Shown here piece by piece: positions 1-9,150 of a stretch of DNA of 64,000 nucleotides. The notes beneath the pieces were generated by a model. It was not told where the DNA came from. It saw nothing but the letters and a program-made list of their open reading frames with translations, and searched no databases. Numbering within the stretch: the stretch's first letter is position 1; each line of letters opens with the position of its first letter. The position numbers and the translations under genes are program-made. Origin of the DNA: Xenorhabdus bovienii SS-2004 (GTDB lineage Bacteria; Pseudomonadota; Gammaproteobacteria; Enterobacterales; Enterobacteriaceae); assembly GCF_000027225.1 (NCBI RefSeq), contig NC_013892.1, positions 3,286,001 to 3,350,000 of the forward strand, in the 5' to 3' direction.

Positions 1-1098
1 GTAGCGGAAGTGTGTAAAAACACGCCCAGTGCCGCCAATATTGAGGAGTATGCCCGTATTGTGGCGGAAAAAAGCCGGTTACGTCAGTTACTGGCACTGG
101 GAAAATCCCTCAGCGCTGACGTTTTTCAGCCGAATATTCAGTCAGATACCCTGATAGAGCAGGCAGAAAGTCAGTTGTTTAATCTGGCTGAAAAAGGTTC
201 GACCCGCCAGCATCAGGAAATGACCCTGTTGCAGGGCGCAGACAGCCTGATTGCCCATCTGGAGCGAATACAAGGCTCACAGGGAATAACCGGCACACCG
301 ACCGGATTTCAGGATCTTGATGAAAAAACCGGCGGCTTGCAGGCCGGTGATCTCATTTTGCTGGCTGCCCGCCCTTCGATGGGGAAAACCGCGTTGGGAC
401 TGGCCTGTTGCTTGGGTGTCCTGCGGCACCGGGATGATGCCGTGGTACAGATTTTCAGTCTGGAAATGCCGGCTGCACAACTGATGCTGCGCCTCACTGC
501 CATGGAAGGCGGGGTTTCTCTGAGCACCCTGCGCAGCGGGATGCTGGATGATGAGCAGTGGGGACGCATAAGCCAGAGTCTGGATCAGTTTGCCCGCTGG
601 GATCAGCGTCTGGTTATTGATGATTGCAGTCATCAGACGCCCGCACTATTACGCGCCCGTGCCCGCCGCTATACCCGCAAATACGGTCAACCCGCCCTGA
701 TTATGGTTGACTACCTCCAGCTGATGTGCGCGCCCGGGCAGGAAAACCGGACGCAGGAAATTGCCGATATCTCCCGTAACCTGAAAGCGTTAGGCAAAGA
801 ACTGGGCTGCCCGGTACTGGCGCTGTCCCAGCTTAACCGGCAGGTCGAAAACCGTTCCGATAAACGTCCTAACAATGGTGACCTGCGTGATTCCGGCTCA
901 CTGGAGCAGGACGCCGACCTGATACTGCATCTCTATCGCGATGAAGTCTATCACCCGGACACACCCGATACAGGTACTGCTGAAATCATTATTGGTAAGC
1001 AGCGTCAGGGGCCAACGGGCGTGGTTCGTGTGGGATTTGACGGCCAATATACGCGGTTTTCGGACTTATCCGCAGACAGTGATGGTTACGGGGAGTAA
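1..1098 (+). CDS. dnaB: DnaB-like replicative helicase of the ICE (5' end outside window)
   Basis: This is the C-terminal part of a DnaB-family hexameric helicase; the frame is open from base 1, so the gene starts upstream of the window. Visible are the Walker A loop (ARPSMGKTAL, about 366-398), the Walker B region (IMVDYLQLM) and the DnaB motif LSQLNRQVENR...RDSGSLEQDAD followed by a basic C-terminal block. A copy of this gene typically opens the PFGI-1/SPI-7-class ICE core, beside ParA and ParB. It stops at 1098 directly against parB, so the two are translationally coupled. A role in replicating the circular ICE is inference from the family context. Confidence 0.9.
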   Translation, partial: VAEVCKNTPSAANIEEYARIVAEKSRLRQLLALGKSLSADVFQPNIQSDTLIEQAESQLFNLAEKGSTRQHQEMTLLQGADSLIAHLERIQGSQGITGTPTGFQDLDEKTGGLQAGDLILLAARPSMGKTALGLACCLGVLRHRDDAVVQIFSLEMPAAQLMLRLTAMEGGVSLSTLRSGMLDDEQWGRISQSLDQFARWDQRLVIDDCSHQTPALLRARARRYTRKYGQPALIMVDYLQLMCAPGQENRTQEIADISRNLKALGKELGCPVLALSQLNRQVENRSDKRPNNGDLRDSGSLEQDADLILHLYRDEVYHPDTPDTGTAEIIIGKQRQGPTGVVRVGFDGQYTRFSDLSADSDGYGE

Positions 1099-2679
1099 AT
1101 GATGGCACGGCAACCTCTCAATATGGGCAATGCCCTGTTACAACAAGGGCGCCAGGCCGCGGCGACACTCAGTGAACAACCCCCTGTGTCGGAAATGCCG
1201 ATGGTACTGACACTGGATCAACTCCGCCCCAATCCGGATAACCCCCGCACCAGTCGGAACCCGCGTTATGAGGATATCAAGGCCTCCATCAAAGTACGCG
1301 GGCTGGATACGGTGCCGAAAGTCACCCGCGATCCGGAAGGTGAAGATGTCTATATCTTCAGTGACGGCGGGAATACCCGTTATCAGGTTTTGTCCGAACT
1401 GTGGCAGGAAACCGGCGATGAGCGTTTTTATCGTGTTCACTGCCTGTTTAAACCGTGGCCGGGCAGATTGCAGTGTGTCATCGGGCATCTGGCGGAAAAT
1501 GAACTGCGCGGTGAACTCAGTTTTATTGAAAAAGCCCTGGGGGTCTGCAAGGCCAGAACCCTTTTTGAAGTACAGAACCAGCAGAAAATCACCCAAAGTG
1601 AGTTGTCTGCACTACTGGGGGAAGCCGGTTTTCCTGTCAGCCGCAGTTATATCAGCCGGATGGAAGATACCGTGCAATATCTCTATCCGTGGATGCCGGA
1701 TCTGCTGAACTCGGGGCTGAAGGTACCCCAAATTCGTTTGTTACTGGCATTACGGCAGGATGCCGAGGCCGTCTGGCTGCAACATGTTGTCAGTGCAATA
1801 TCGGAGCCTGCCTGTTCCTTTGATGCGATTTTTGGTGCCTGTTGCCGCAAATTTGACTCCCCGGAATCCTGGTCACCGGAGATGTTCCGGGATGAACTTA
1901 TCGGCGATTTATTGCAGGTATTGCCGCACCCGCAGCTGAATTATGACCGCTGGGTACTGGAACTCGATCCGAAGGAAAGTAACCGCCGGCAACTCTTTGG
2001 TGAACAGGCCACCCCGGTTGACCTTGTGCCGGAAAAGCCGGATACGCCTAAAGCGGATCGGGTTCGGGCGCCAGACAGGGAACCGAACCGGCGCATAATG
2101 TCTCAACCCGTCACGGATGCGGAGCAGGCATCGGAGACAACATGCGCTCCGGTCGATAAGACACCCGTGCCTGCTCCGTCTTCCCGAAACAATCCGGTGC
2201 TCCCGCCTTATCAGCCGGATAGTCCGTCTGAACCGGCGCTGTCTGAGCCTGAAGCCGACGATCTCCACTTTGCCCGGACCGGGCTGGAGCCGGTCAGCTC
2301 AGTCTGGCACATTTCCCCGATGCAGGACGATATCGAGCATTTGCAAAATATGGCGTTTCGCCTGGCGTTTGAACTGGCCGAAGTGATGGGCTGTGACCGT
2401 GATTTGCTGCCGGTATCGGATGAACGGTCGGCGGGATTTTGCCTGATTGACGGGCCGGATGTTCATCCTTTTTCGTGTTTATTGCACTCCCTGACCGGGG
2501 AAATCTCGACTGACCGTCATGAACTGACGCTGACTGCCGTTCTGCTCGGCACCGCCGGACGGAAGGCGGTACCATTACTGGATGACAGCCAGACCGTGAA
2601 GTTTTTGCGGCTGCTGCGGATTATCCGCCGCCTGCGTGAACTTCAGCGTGAAATGGTGCCGGAGATGTTGGCGATGTAG
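1099..2679 (+). CDS. parB: ParB-family protein, PFGI-1 class ICE
   Basis: A 526-residue protein with an N-terminal ParB/Srx-type nuclease-fold domain (about residues 35-120, motif LRPNPDNPRT and the GGNTRY box), a central helix-turn-helix region (about 160-200, AxLGEAGFPVSRSYISRM) and a long Pro-rich linker (about 310-390) before a C-terminal domain. It matches the ICE ParB family (TIGR03764 type) in length and position. It probably binds centromere-like sites to stabilise the element with a ParA encoded upstream of the window. Tandem ATGs at 1099 and 1102 both fit; the GGGGAG at 1090-1095 favours 1102 slightly. Confidence 0.85.
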   Translation: MMARQPLNMGNALLQQGRQAAATLSEQPPVSEMPMVLTLDQLRPNPDNPRTSRNPRYEDIKASIKVRGLDTVPKVTRDPEGEDVYIFSDGGNTRYQVLSELWQETGDERFYRVHCLFKPWPGRLQCVIGHLAENELRGELSFIEKALGVCKARTLFEVQNQQKITQSELSALLGEAGFPVSRSYISRMEDTVQYLYPWMPDLLNSGLKVPQIRLLLALRQDAEAVWLQHVVSAISEPACSFDAIFGACCRKFDSPESWSPEMFRDELIGDLLQVLPHPQLNYDRWVLELDPKESNRRQLFGEQATPVDLVPEKPDTPKADRVRAPDREPNRRIMSQPVTDAEQASETTCAPVDKTPVPAPSSRNNPVLPPYQPDSPSEPALSEPEADDLHFARTGLEPVSSVWHISPMQDDIEHLQNMAFRLAFELAEVMGCDRDLLPVSDERSAGFCLIDGPDVHPFSCLLHSLTGEISTDRHELTLTAVLLGTAGRKAVPLLDDSQTVKFLRLLRIIRRLRELQREMVPEMLAM

Positions 2680-2759
2680 CGATACCGGTCCGGGGTGCCT
2701 GCTTTTCAGTGTGTTGCTCATTCATTGTGTTTTGACTGGCCTGATAATGGAGGAAGTGT

Positions 2760-3341
2760 ATGAATCATTTATCGCAAGCGACCAACAGCCTGTTGTTGCA
2801 GTTGGTGATGGATTTGAAGAACGGCTATATCCGCCGTTGCGAAGCACTGGGGCTGGCACCCTCGGAGATGCTGATGTTACAGAGCCTGACGATTGAGGAT
2901 TTGCATTATCTGGGCAACAGCCCGGTATCGGTGCTGAGTGTGCAAATTCATCACGCCAATCTGGCCCGCATCTTACATCAGGCGCGTATCGAACAGCAGC
3001 GGATACAACGCATTGACCGGGCTCTGGCACTCAGCGGATCGATTGATCTGATGCACTATTTTTTTGGCCTGTCCAGTCTGGAGGTGGCGGCGCGCCGGCG
3101 TATTGCCGGTATTGCCGTGAAGTCGGGGCGGGTTTCGGTGCTGACGGAAGCGGAAAACCGTGACCTGTGGCAGCGCTGGCAGGCGGCAAAGATGAGGGAT
3201 GCGGACAGTGCCGACGGGCTGGATATCATGATGGACGTGGCGGAGCATCATGATATTTCGCTGACGTCCGTCTGGAATGCCGTCAAAGAATGGCAGCAAC
3301 AGGGTGCATCCGGATCGGTCTCTGTGAAAAAACAGGGATAA
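2760..3341 (+). CDS. DUF2857-family ICE protein
   Basis: A 193-residue, mostly helical protein of the DUF2857 family, conserved in PFGI-1/SPI-7-type ICEs between parB and the STY4528-type replication gene. The central stretch around residues 95-125 (ALSGSIDLMHYFFGLSSLEV) and the following basic helix resemble transcriptional regulators of the FlhC type, so a regulatory role is possible but unproven. A strong Shine-Dalgarno (GGAGGAAG, about 2748-2755) precedes the ATG. The 80 nt between parB and this gene hold nothing else that I recognise. Confidence 0.75.
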   Translation: MNHLSQATNSLLLQLVMDLKNGYIRRCEALGLAPSEMLMLQSLTIEDLHYLGNSPVSVLSVQIHHANLARILHQARIEQQRIQRIDRALALSGSIDLMHYFFGLSSLEVAARRRIAGIAVKSGRVSVLTEAENRDLWQRWQAAKMRDADSADGLDIMMDVAEHHDISLTSVWNAVKEWQQQGASGSVSVKKQG

Positions 3342-3361
3342 AACGGGTCATACAGGAAACG

Positions 3362-3619
3362 ATGTCAGGAAAATTAACCGAAATCATGCCCGGCCTGCAT
3401 GTGCCGGTAACGGCACCGCTGTCCTTTCGCCGTAAGGCGCAATATCAGGTGAAATGTTATCGGCGGGGTCAGCGTAATTACGTCCGGCTGAAGGAAAAAG
3501 GCACCGGGTATCTGAAAATCAACGTAGGGCTGTTCTGGCGGCTGTTAAGCCGTGACAGCGGGCAGTCGTGGGAGCTGATGCACCACGAACGCTACAACAA
3601 TGAAATTCGTAAATCGTAA
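3362..3619 (+). CDS. Small basic ICE protein, unknown function
   Basis: An 85-residue basic protein (MSGKLTEIMPGLHVPVT...). I chose the ATG at 3362 because AGGAAA lies just upstream; an earlier in-frame start would overlap the DUF2857 gene. It has many Arg/Lys/Tyr residues (VKCYRRGQRNYVRLKEKG) and ends in a hydrophilic tail, consistent with a nucleic-acid-binding protein. I do not recognise a named family. Its place inside the replication module suggests an accessory role in ICE maintenance. Confidence 0.6.
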   Translation: MSGKLTEIMPGLHVPVTAPLSFRRKAQYQVKCYRRGQRNYVRLKEKGTGYLKINVGLFWRLLSRDSGQSWELMHHERYNNEIRKS

Positions 3620-3714
3620 ATGTGACTGAAGTCGTGTCATTCTGCGCCTTGTGCAACGCCACAGGGTGCAGCCCTGACATTATTTTTACAGATTAACACC
3701 GGAGAGAAGGGATC

Positions 3715-4938
3715 ATGATAAACCTGTCAGCAGACAGCTTAATTGCCCACACTATGGCCAAAATGAAAAGCCGTCTGGAACAACGCCCCGACGATGACGT
3801 TTCACAGCTGCGCAGTGGTCTGCTGTTTATGGGTAACATTCAGGATGCCTATCCCCGTCGCCTGTTACTGGATGATCGCCTGTCACCACTGGATAAAACG
3901 GGCTGGATGATGATCCGTTTGTATGCGCAACAAAATGAAGGGGCGGTTTTCCCCAGCTACGATGAATTGCAGCTGCTGCTGGCCTCGCCCTATAAAGGCA
4001 AAGCCTCCCGTGAAACCGTCAGCCGGGTATTGCTGATGCTGCGAATAACCGGCTGGCTGAGTTTATGCAAGCGTATCCGCGACGAGCATGGGCGGGTGCG
4101 GGGCAATATCTATGCGCAACACGATGAACCGCTGACCTGCCGTGATGCCGAGATTCTCGATCCTCACTGGCTGGATACTGTGGCAGAAGCCTGTCGCAGC
4201 AAAAACCGCACTATCAGCCAGACGGCACGGGAGGTACTGACTGACATTCAAGAAGATCCACTGATGCGTCATCGTCACAGTCATATCCGTTTGCTGGAAG
4301 CGCGGCTGAATGCGGTGCAGACGCCACAGCAAAGGGTCATGAGGCAGGCGCTTCAACAGGGAAAACAGCAAACCGAACTCAGGGAAATGAAACCGGGTTC
4401 GGAAACCGAATCCGGTCAGTTAAAAGGGCAGAATAAGCCGAATTCGGAAACCGAACTCAGCATGAAATCAATGACTTGTCGTCAAACCACTAAACCGAAC
4501 TGTTATGTACGTTCTTTCACACAGAGTGTGAATAAAAAAACATACGTAGATACACCGTCCGCTATTTTTCTGCCGGAAAAGTTATGCAGGCAACTGGAGC
4601 CGGAAGATGGGGGGATGCTGAACAGCCAGTTGCAGGCACTGCCTGCTGAACAGGCGCAGGCTGTGTTGACTTGTCTGGATAAGGCGTTACAGGCAGGTAA
4701 AATCGGTAATCCGGTCGGCTGGCTGCTGGCGATGATGAAACGGGCACGGGAGGGAAAACTGTATGTGCAGGCCGAACCGGCTGTCACGACGACGGCGGCT
4801 GCGAAGAAACCCGTTGAATTCACACGGGAAACGGCGCGTTCTGTTCCCCCCTCTTCACAAGCCCATGTCAGCAGTGTAGTGAAAGACATTCGTCAGCGGC
4901 TGGCGCAGGCAAAATATCACCGTGATGACATGGGGTAA
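3715..4938 (+). CDS. STY4528-family ICE/pathogenicity-island replication protein
   Basis: A 407-residue protein of the STY4528 family, first known from SPI-7. Residues about 50-130 contain a winged-helix-like segment (LSPLDKTGWMMIRLYAQ...FPSYDELQLLL...ASRETVSRVLLML) as found in plasmid replication initiators. The middle (about 200-290) is low complexity with three E/S/T/N-rich repeats of KPNSETELS type, and the C-terminus is Ala/Gln-rich. The start has a GGAGAGAAGG Shine-Dalgarno 5-8 nt upstream. An array of 107-bp hairpin repeats begins right after its stop codon, which fits an initiator/origin pair. Confidence 0.8.
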   Translation: MINLSADSLIAHTMAKMKSRLEQRPDDDVSQLRSGLLFMGNIQDAYPRRLLLDDRLSPLDKTGWMMIRLYAQQNEGAVFPSYDELQLLLASPYKGKASRETVSRVLLMLRITGWLSLCKRIRDEHGRVRGNIYAQHDEPLTCRDAEILDPHWLDTVAEACRSKNRTISQTAREVLTDIQEDPLMRHRHSHIRLLEARLNAVQTPQQRVMRQALQQGKQQTELREMKPGSETESGQLKGQNKPNSETELSMKSMTCRQTTKPNCYVRSFTQSVNKKTYVDTPSAIFLPEKLCRQLEPEDGGMLNSQLQALPAEQAQAVLTCLDKALQAGKIGNPVGWLLAMMKRAREGKLYVQAEPAVTTTAAAKKPVEFTRETARSVPPSSQAHVSSVVKDIRQRLAQAKYHRDDMG

Positions 4939-4949
4939 AAACCGGGTTG

Positions 4950-5240
4950 TGTTGCCCGGAACAGCCATGATTAAAAATTATACTGGTGTGCCCGGGGCAC
5001 AGGCGACTAAAAATTGTGCTGCCTTGTTTGAGGCAGGCAAGTCTGAAAATCTACCGTATTGCCTGAGACAGCAGTGGTTGAAAATCATACTGGTGTGCCC
5101 GGGGCACAGGCGACTAAAAATTGCGCTGCCTTGTTTGAGGCAGGCAAGTCTGAAAATCTACCGTATTGCCTGAGACAGCAGTGGTTAAAAATAATACTGG
5201 TGTGCCCGGGGCACAGACGGCTAAAAATTGTACTTTATTA
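4950..5240. repeat. Direct-repeat array (107-bp period) of hairpins with A-rich spacers; candidate ICE replication origin
   Basis: The motif ACTGGTGTGCCCGGGGCACA occurs at 4982, 5089 and 5196, a constant 107-bp spacing; two units are full and the third is partial. Each unit has three submodules. Each is a palindrome or stem-loop (TGTGCCCGGGGCACA; TGCCTTGTTTGAGGCA; TTGCCTGAGACAGCA) followed 4-7 nt later by a TRAAAAT box. Between 4970 and 5265 there are about nine such A-rich boxes spaced roughly every 30-40 bp. The array sits between the STY4528-family replication gene and a terminator. Iteron-like origin function is inference; other roles (structured RNA, recombination or packaging site) are not excluded. 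Confidence 0.7.
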
Positions 5241-5276
5241 GCCGGGCGACAAAGACGATAAAAATAATCTTTTCTA

Positions 5277-5304
5277 CGATCCCGAAAAGGGGTCGTTTTT
5301 TCCT
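5277..5304 (+). terminator. Rho-independent terminator
   Basis: A stem CGATCCC/GGGGTCG with a GAAA-type loop (5277-5295) is followed by six T and then CCTTTTTT. It closes the transcript that carries the replication gene and hairpin array, and separates it from the gene beginning at 5394. Confidence 0.75.
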
Positions 5305-5393
5305 TTTTTCATAACTGATTATCTATTGAGTCGCAGACACCTTTCCCCTGATAGTCCCACAGACATAAACCGACCAAACAGGAGTTGCTCTTT

Positions 5394-6119
5394 ATGTCTG
5401 AACCTGATGAAAAAACCGCACCGTCGCCCCCCCGTCGTGCCGGTGCACTGAAATCCACGTTAACCATTGAACTCCATACCCACTACGCCATCCGCCTCTG
5501 GGCAGGGCGTAAAAAAGAAGACGTCACCGGCCGCCGTCAATACCCGGACATTATCGGCATGCCGCAGGTAATTAAACGGGCGGGCACCATCAGTGAGGAT
5601 GCGGCTGCCGATAACCCGTATGCCGACAGCTGGCTGATGAAACTGGAACAGGCCCTGGTGGCGGCCTCGGCCAGCCTTCAGCAGCGTATTGCCACCTTGC
5701 AGGAAACACTGAACGCCCTGCCGGCACAGGTGACGTTATCCGCGGTTTCCTCTGTTGAACCGCTGAATATCGGGGTCTACAGTCACTCCCCGCTGGGTTA
5801 CCGCTGTGTCTGGCTGTTGGTCGGTTTCGACCAGCTGGCGATGAAAACCTTTCAGGCGTTTCATTACGGTTTTATTTCTCGTTCAGAGCGGGATGCGTTG
5901 CTGCATAACGGCAGTCGGGTGATCCGCCAGATTTATGGTCTGGTGCGTTCTTACCGCCCTCTGAAGGTGACCCGTGCGGATATTGAGGAAAAAACACCGG
6001 CTGGCCTTGAAGCCATTAAATGGCTGGGCGAACCGGACCCCGATATTCTGTCGGGCCGGCTGCGTTCTGATTTTTCACCCCCCCTGCGCACGGTGGCTCA
6101 GGATGCAGGGAGGGGGTGA
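5394..6119 (+). CDS. PFL_4669-family ICE protein (TIGR03761)
   Basis: A 241-residue protein of the TIGR03761 family, conserved just upstream of topB in PFGI-1/SPI-7-type ICEs. Recognisable parts are the N-terminal LKSTLTIELHTHYAIRLWAGRK segment and the central SPLGYRCVWLLVGFDQLAMKTFQA. The function is unknown. I chose the ATG at 5394 because AGGAG lies at the right distance (5380-5384); a TTG nine bases upstream is too close to that site. The stop at 6119 abuts topB. Confidence 0.85.
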   Translation: MSEPDEKTAPSPPRRAGALKSTLTIELHTHYAIRLWAGRKKEDVTGRRQYPDIIGMPQVIKRAGTISEDAAADNPYADSWLMKLEQALVAASASLQQRIATLQETLNALPAQVTLSAVSSVEPLNIGVYSHSPLGYRCVWLLVGFDQLAMKTFQAFHYGFISRSERDALLHNGSRVIRQIYGLVRSYRPLKVTRADIEEKTPAGLEAIKWLGEPDPDILSGRLRSDFSPPLRTVAQDAGRG

Positions 6120-6120
6120 T

Positions 6121-8115
6121 ATGCCACTGTATTTATGTGAAAAGCCCTCTCAGGCCAGAGATATCGCCCGGGTGCTGGGCGTGAAGCAGCGCGGACAGGG
6201 CTATCTCTTTGGCGACAGTATTACTGTCACCTGGGCTATCGGGCATTTGCTGGAAATGGCTGCACCCGAGCACTATGGTGAACAATTCGGCCCGCCGTGG
6301 CGCATGGAACCCCTGCCGGTGCTGCCTGTGCAGTGGCAATGGACTGTGAAGAAAGAGACCGCCGATCAGTTTGCGGTGATCAGACAATTACTGAAACAGG
6401 CCGACGAAGTGATTATCGCCACTGATGCTGACCGTGAAGGGGAAGTGATTGCCCGTGAACTGCTGGAGTATTGCCGTTTTACCGGCCCCGTCAGACGGCT
6501 GTGGCTGTCTGCGCTGGATGAAACCAGTATCCGGCAGGCACTGGCCGCGATATTACTGGGGGAGCAAACCGAACCACTCTGGCAGGCCGGACTGGGACGG
6601 GCACGGGCGGACTGGCTGATGGGAATAAACCTGACCCGCCTGTATACCCTGAAAGCGCAGGCACAGGGATTTGGTGAGGTGCTGTCCATCGGGCGGGTAC
6701 AGACGCCGACACTGGCACTGGTCGTGAACCGTGATAACGATATCGCCCGGTTTGAGCCAAAACCCTACTGGCAGGTGATGGCCGCATTGCAAAAAGATGA
6801 CATTAGCTTTCGGGTTAAATGGCTGCCTGCGCCCGACGATTGCGATGAAGAAAAACGCTGTATCCGGGAGGATATCGCGCAGAGTGTGGTTCAGCGTTGT
6901 CAGCAGGCACAAGATGCCGTGGTGACTGAACTCACGCAGAAACGGGAAAAAACCCCGCCGCCGCTCTGTTTTGATTTGGGGATGCTCCAGCAGGTAGCCT
7001 CCCGTCAATGGGGAATGGGGGCCGGTCAGGTACTGACGATTGCCCAGTCGTTGTATGAAATCCATAAAGCGACCACCTACCCGCGCACGGATTGCGGTTA
7101 TCTGCCGGTTTCAATGCGGGAAGATATTCCGGCCGTGTTCACCGCACTGACCCGTACCGATCCTGCGATGAATGCCATTATCAGCCAGCTGGATGCCAGC
7201 ACTCTCTCCCGAGTCTGGAATGACAGCCAAATCACGGCGCACCATGCCATTATTCCGACCCGCCACACTTTTGATATGACGAAACTGACCGCGGACGAAT
7301 TAAAGATCTATCAGTTGATCCGCCACTATTATCTGGCGCAGTTTCTGCCCGTACAGGAAACGGATGTGACTGACGTGACATTCACTATCGGCGGGCAGGT
7401 ATTTCAGGCGAAAGGGCGGGTCAGTGTGGTCACGGGCTGGAAGACGCTGTTTGCCGATGAAAAACAGGTGCAGGAGCAGGACGACAATACCGCGCTGCCT
7501 GCATTGAAAAAAGAGGAAATCTGCCCGGTACTCCGTGCAGAAATACAGCCCCGGCAAACCCGGCCGCCTGCGCCTTTTACCGAAGGTACGCTGATTGCCG
7601 CCATGAAAAATGCCGCTGCGTTTATCCACGATCCGCAGCTTAAAAAAGTGCTGCGGGAAAATGCCGGGCTGGGCACGGAGGCCACCCGGGCAGGTATCAT
7701 TGAAGCCCTGTTTAACCGTCAGCTGCTGGCGCGAAAAAAGAAAAACCTGCATGCAACGCCGCTGGCGCAGGAGCTGATTGCCGGGCTGCCGGACGTCCTG
7801 ACCCATCCGGGGATGACTGCGCTGTGGGAACAGTCTCTGGACGACATTGCCCGGGGCCGGGCCACACTGGATGGCTTTATGCAGAAACAGGCACAATGGC
7901 TGGCGCATTTAGTGGAAAAGGGCAAAACACAGCCGATCCGGTTTACCCTGCCGAAAACCCCGGCGTGCCCGCGCTGTGGCGGCCCGATGCAAAAACGGGC
8001 GGGAAAAACAACCCCGTTCTGGGGCTGCACTCGCTATCCGGCATGCAAAGGGATGCTGAACGCTAACGCGGTGACCGGCTCCCGAAAAACCCGGCGGGGA
8101 AATTCACCGGACTGA
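6121..8115 (+). CDS. topB: DNA topoisomerase III (ICE-encoded)
   Basis: A type IA topoisomerase of 664 residues. The TOPRIM domain starts at MPLYLCEKPSQARDIA and contains the acidic ATDADREGEVIARELL motif. The catalytic tyrosine is in ATTYPRTDCGYL, about residue 320. The C-terminus carries a four-cysteine zinc ribbon (CPRCGG ... WGCTRYPACKG, about residues 617-645). Topoisomerase III decatenates replicated DNA, and ICEs of this class carry their own copy beside the replication genes. I chose the start at 6121 by homology; the open frame continues upstream into the previous gene but without family similarity. Confidence 0.95.
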   Translation: MPLYLCEKPSQARDIARVLGVKQRGQGYLFGDSITVTWAIGHLLEMAAPEHYGEQFGPPWRMEPLPVLPVQWQWTVKKETADQFAVIRQLLKQADEVIIATDADREGEVIARELLEYCRFTGPVRRLWLSALDETSIRQALAAILLGEQTEPLWQAGLGRARADWLMGINLTRLYTLKAQAQGFGEVLSIGRVQTPTLALVVNRDNDIARFEPKPYWQVMAALQKDDISFRVKWLPAPDDCDEEKRCIREDIAQSVVQRCQQAQDAVVTELTQKREKTPPPLCFDLGMLQQVASRQWGMGAGQVLTIAQSLYEIHKATTYPRTDCGYLPVSMREDIPAVFTALTRTDPAMNAIISQLDASTLSRVWNDSQITAHHAIIPTRHTFDMTKLTADELKIYQLIRHYYLAQFLPVQETDVTDVTFTIGGQVFQAKGRVSVVTGWKTLFADEKQVQEQDDNTALPALKKEEICPVLRAEIQPRQTRPPAPFTEGTLIAAMKNAAAFIHDPQLKKVLRENAGLGTEATRAGIIEALFNRQLLARKKKNLHATPLAQELIAGLPDVLTHPGMTALWEQSLDDIARGRATLDGFMQKQAQWLAHLVEKGKTQPIRFTLPKTPACPRCGGPMQKRAGKTTPFWGCTRYPACKGMLNANAVTGSRKTRRGNSPD

Positions 8116-8391
8116 AAATGGGATTAAGGATTGACCGCACGGACTGGTGCTTTAAAAATCATGCTGTTTTAGCCGAAAACTCCCGTAGCCTGAAAGGGAG
8201 CGCATGATTGCGGTACATCTGCCCACCTTTGAAAGCAGATATTGTCAGTCCAGTGGCAGTGAAGGTTTTTTTATTCTTTATCAGTACGTCAGCAACGTAT
8301 GCGTCTGACACCCGGCGGGAAAAATCATTCCCGTCAGGGGACAGGATTTTCTCCGTCACACCTTATTTTTTACCTGCATGGAGAACATCGA

Positions 8392-8856
8392 ATGTCTGAG
8401 AACACCGCATCCTTAACCAAAAACGACTATTTCAACCTCAATATTAAAGGACTGGGCTATCTGAATAACATCCGCCATGTCAGCACTGCCAGCGGAACGT
8501 TCCTGAGCTGTGTGATCAATGCGCTGAACGGACCAGGTGATAACCCGGTTTATGTGCGTTTTGATATCACCGTGGTCGGCAAGGAAGCGACCAGTCTGGT
8601 CGGCCGTTGCCAGAAGGCGGTAGATGAGGATAAAAAAGTGTTGCTGGGCTTTACCTTAAGCAATCCCTCGACTGATATCTTTACCCTGAAACGCGGAGAC
8701 CATGCCGGTGAACAGCGCGTCAGCCTGAAAGCCCGTCTGATTAAGGTTGACTGGATTAAAATCGGTCAGGAGAAAGTGTATCAGGCCGAACAATCCGACT
8801 CGATGCCGCCTCAGAACGGCATCACGCAAAAAGAATATGCAGAGAACTCTTTCTGA
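8392..8856 (+). CDS. STY4534-family ICE replication protein (DUF3577)
   Basis: A 154-residue protein starting MSENTASLTKNDYFNLNIKGLGYL, matching the DUF3577/STY4534 family, which always accompanies ssb in this ICE class. Its beta-rich pattern and conserved GLGYLN/FLSCVINALNG segment resemble an OB-fold single-strand binding protein, an inference. The ATG at 8392 follows a GGAG (8381). The 276 nt upstream (8116-8391) contain no gene I can support; a TTGACC element near 8137 could be part of a promoter. Confidence 0.85.
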   Translation: MSENTASLTKNDYFNLNIKGLGYLNNIRHVSTASGTFLSCVINALNGPGDNPVYVRFDITVVGKEATSLVGRCQKAVDEDKKVLLGFTLSNPSTDIFTLKRGDHAGEQRVSLKARLIKVDWIKIGQEKVYQAEQSDSMPPQNGITQKEYAENSF

Positions 8857-8870
8857 TATTCCGCTGAGCT

Positions 8871-8893
8871 GCCCTGAACGTTCAGGGCAGGTC
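8871..8893 (+). terminator. Hairpin after the STY4534-family gene
   Basis: A perfect 8-bp stem GCCCTGAA/TTCAGGGC with a two-base loop (8871-8888) is followed by AGGTCTTTATT. The T tract is poor, so this may attenuate transcription or protect the mRNA end rather than terminate fully. Confidence 0.45.
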
Positions 8894-8926
8894 TTTATTA
8901 ATGACCAAAAATAAAAGGATATCGTG

Positions 8927-9136
8927 ATGAATGCTGCACCGATTGGGTTTCTGGCCCTGCAATATTGCCATAAACAACTGCCGTTAATCGTTTTGCGCCG
9001 CCGTGCGGGGTTTTATATCGGCACGATGGATGAAGGCATTCCCTGCTCTCGTGAGTCAGTGGAGTATTTTGCCCGACGTGAACAGGCGGAGTTTGCCCTG
9101 AAACAGGGGCAATGGACACAACGTCACCCCCGATAA
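8927..9136 (+). CDS. Small ICE protein between STY4534-type gene and ssb, unknown function
   Basis: A 69-residue protein ([20 protein letters not shown]...). An AAAAGGA Shine-Dalgarno at 8911-8917 fits either the ATG at 8927 or the overlapping GTG at 8924. It has a hydrophobic start and a C-terminal [18 protein letters not shown] helix, no signal peptide, and no family that I recognise. It ends 14 nt before ssb and shares its orientation, so co-transcription with ssb is likely. Confidence 0.6.
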   Translation: MNAAPIGFLALQYCHKQLPLIVLRRRAGFYIGTMDEGIPCSRESVEYFARREQAEFALKQGQWTQRHPR

Positions 9137-9150
9137 CAGGAGAAAACAAG

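Noticed and set aside
4950..5240. CRISPR array
   Set aside because: The repeats are 107 bp and directly adjacent, with no unique spacers and no cas genes; a CRISPR does not fit.
4922..5241. Two small + strand frames that translate to repeated peptides
   Set aside because: They are read-through of the 107-bp DNA repeats, with no ribosome-binding site and no coding character; the DNA hairpins explain them.
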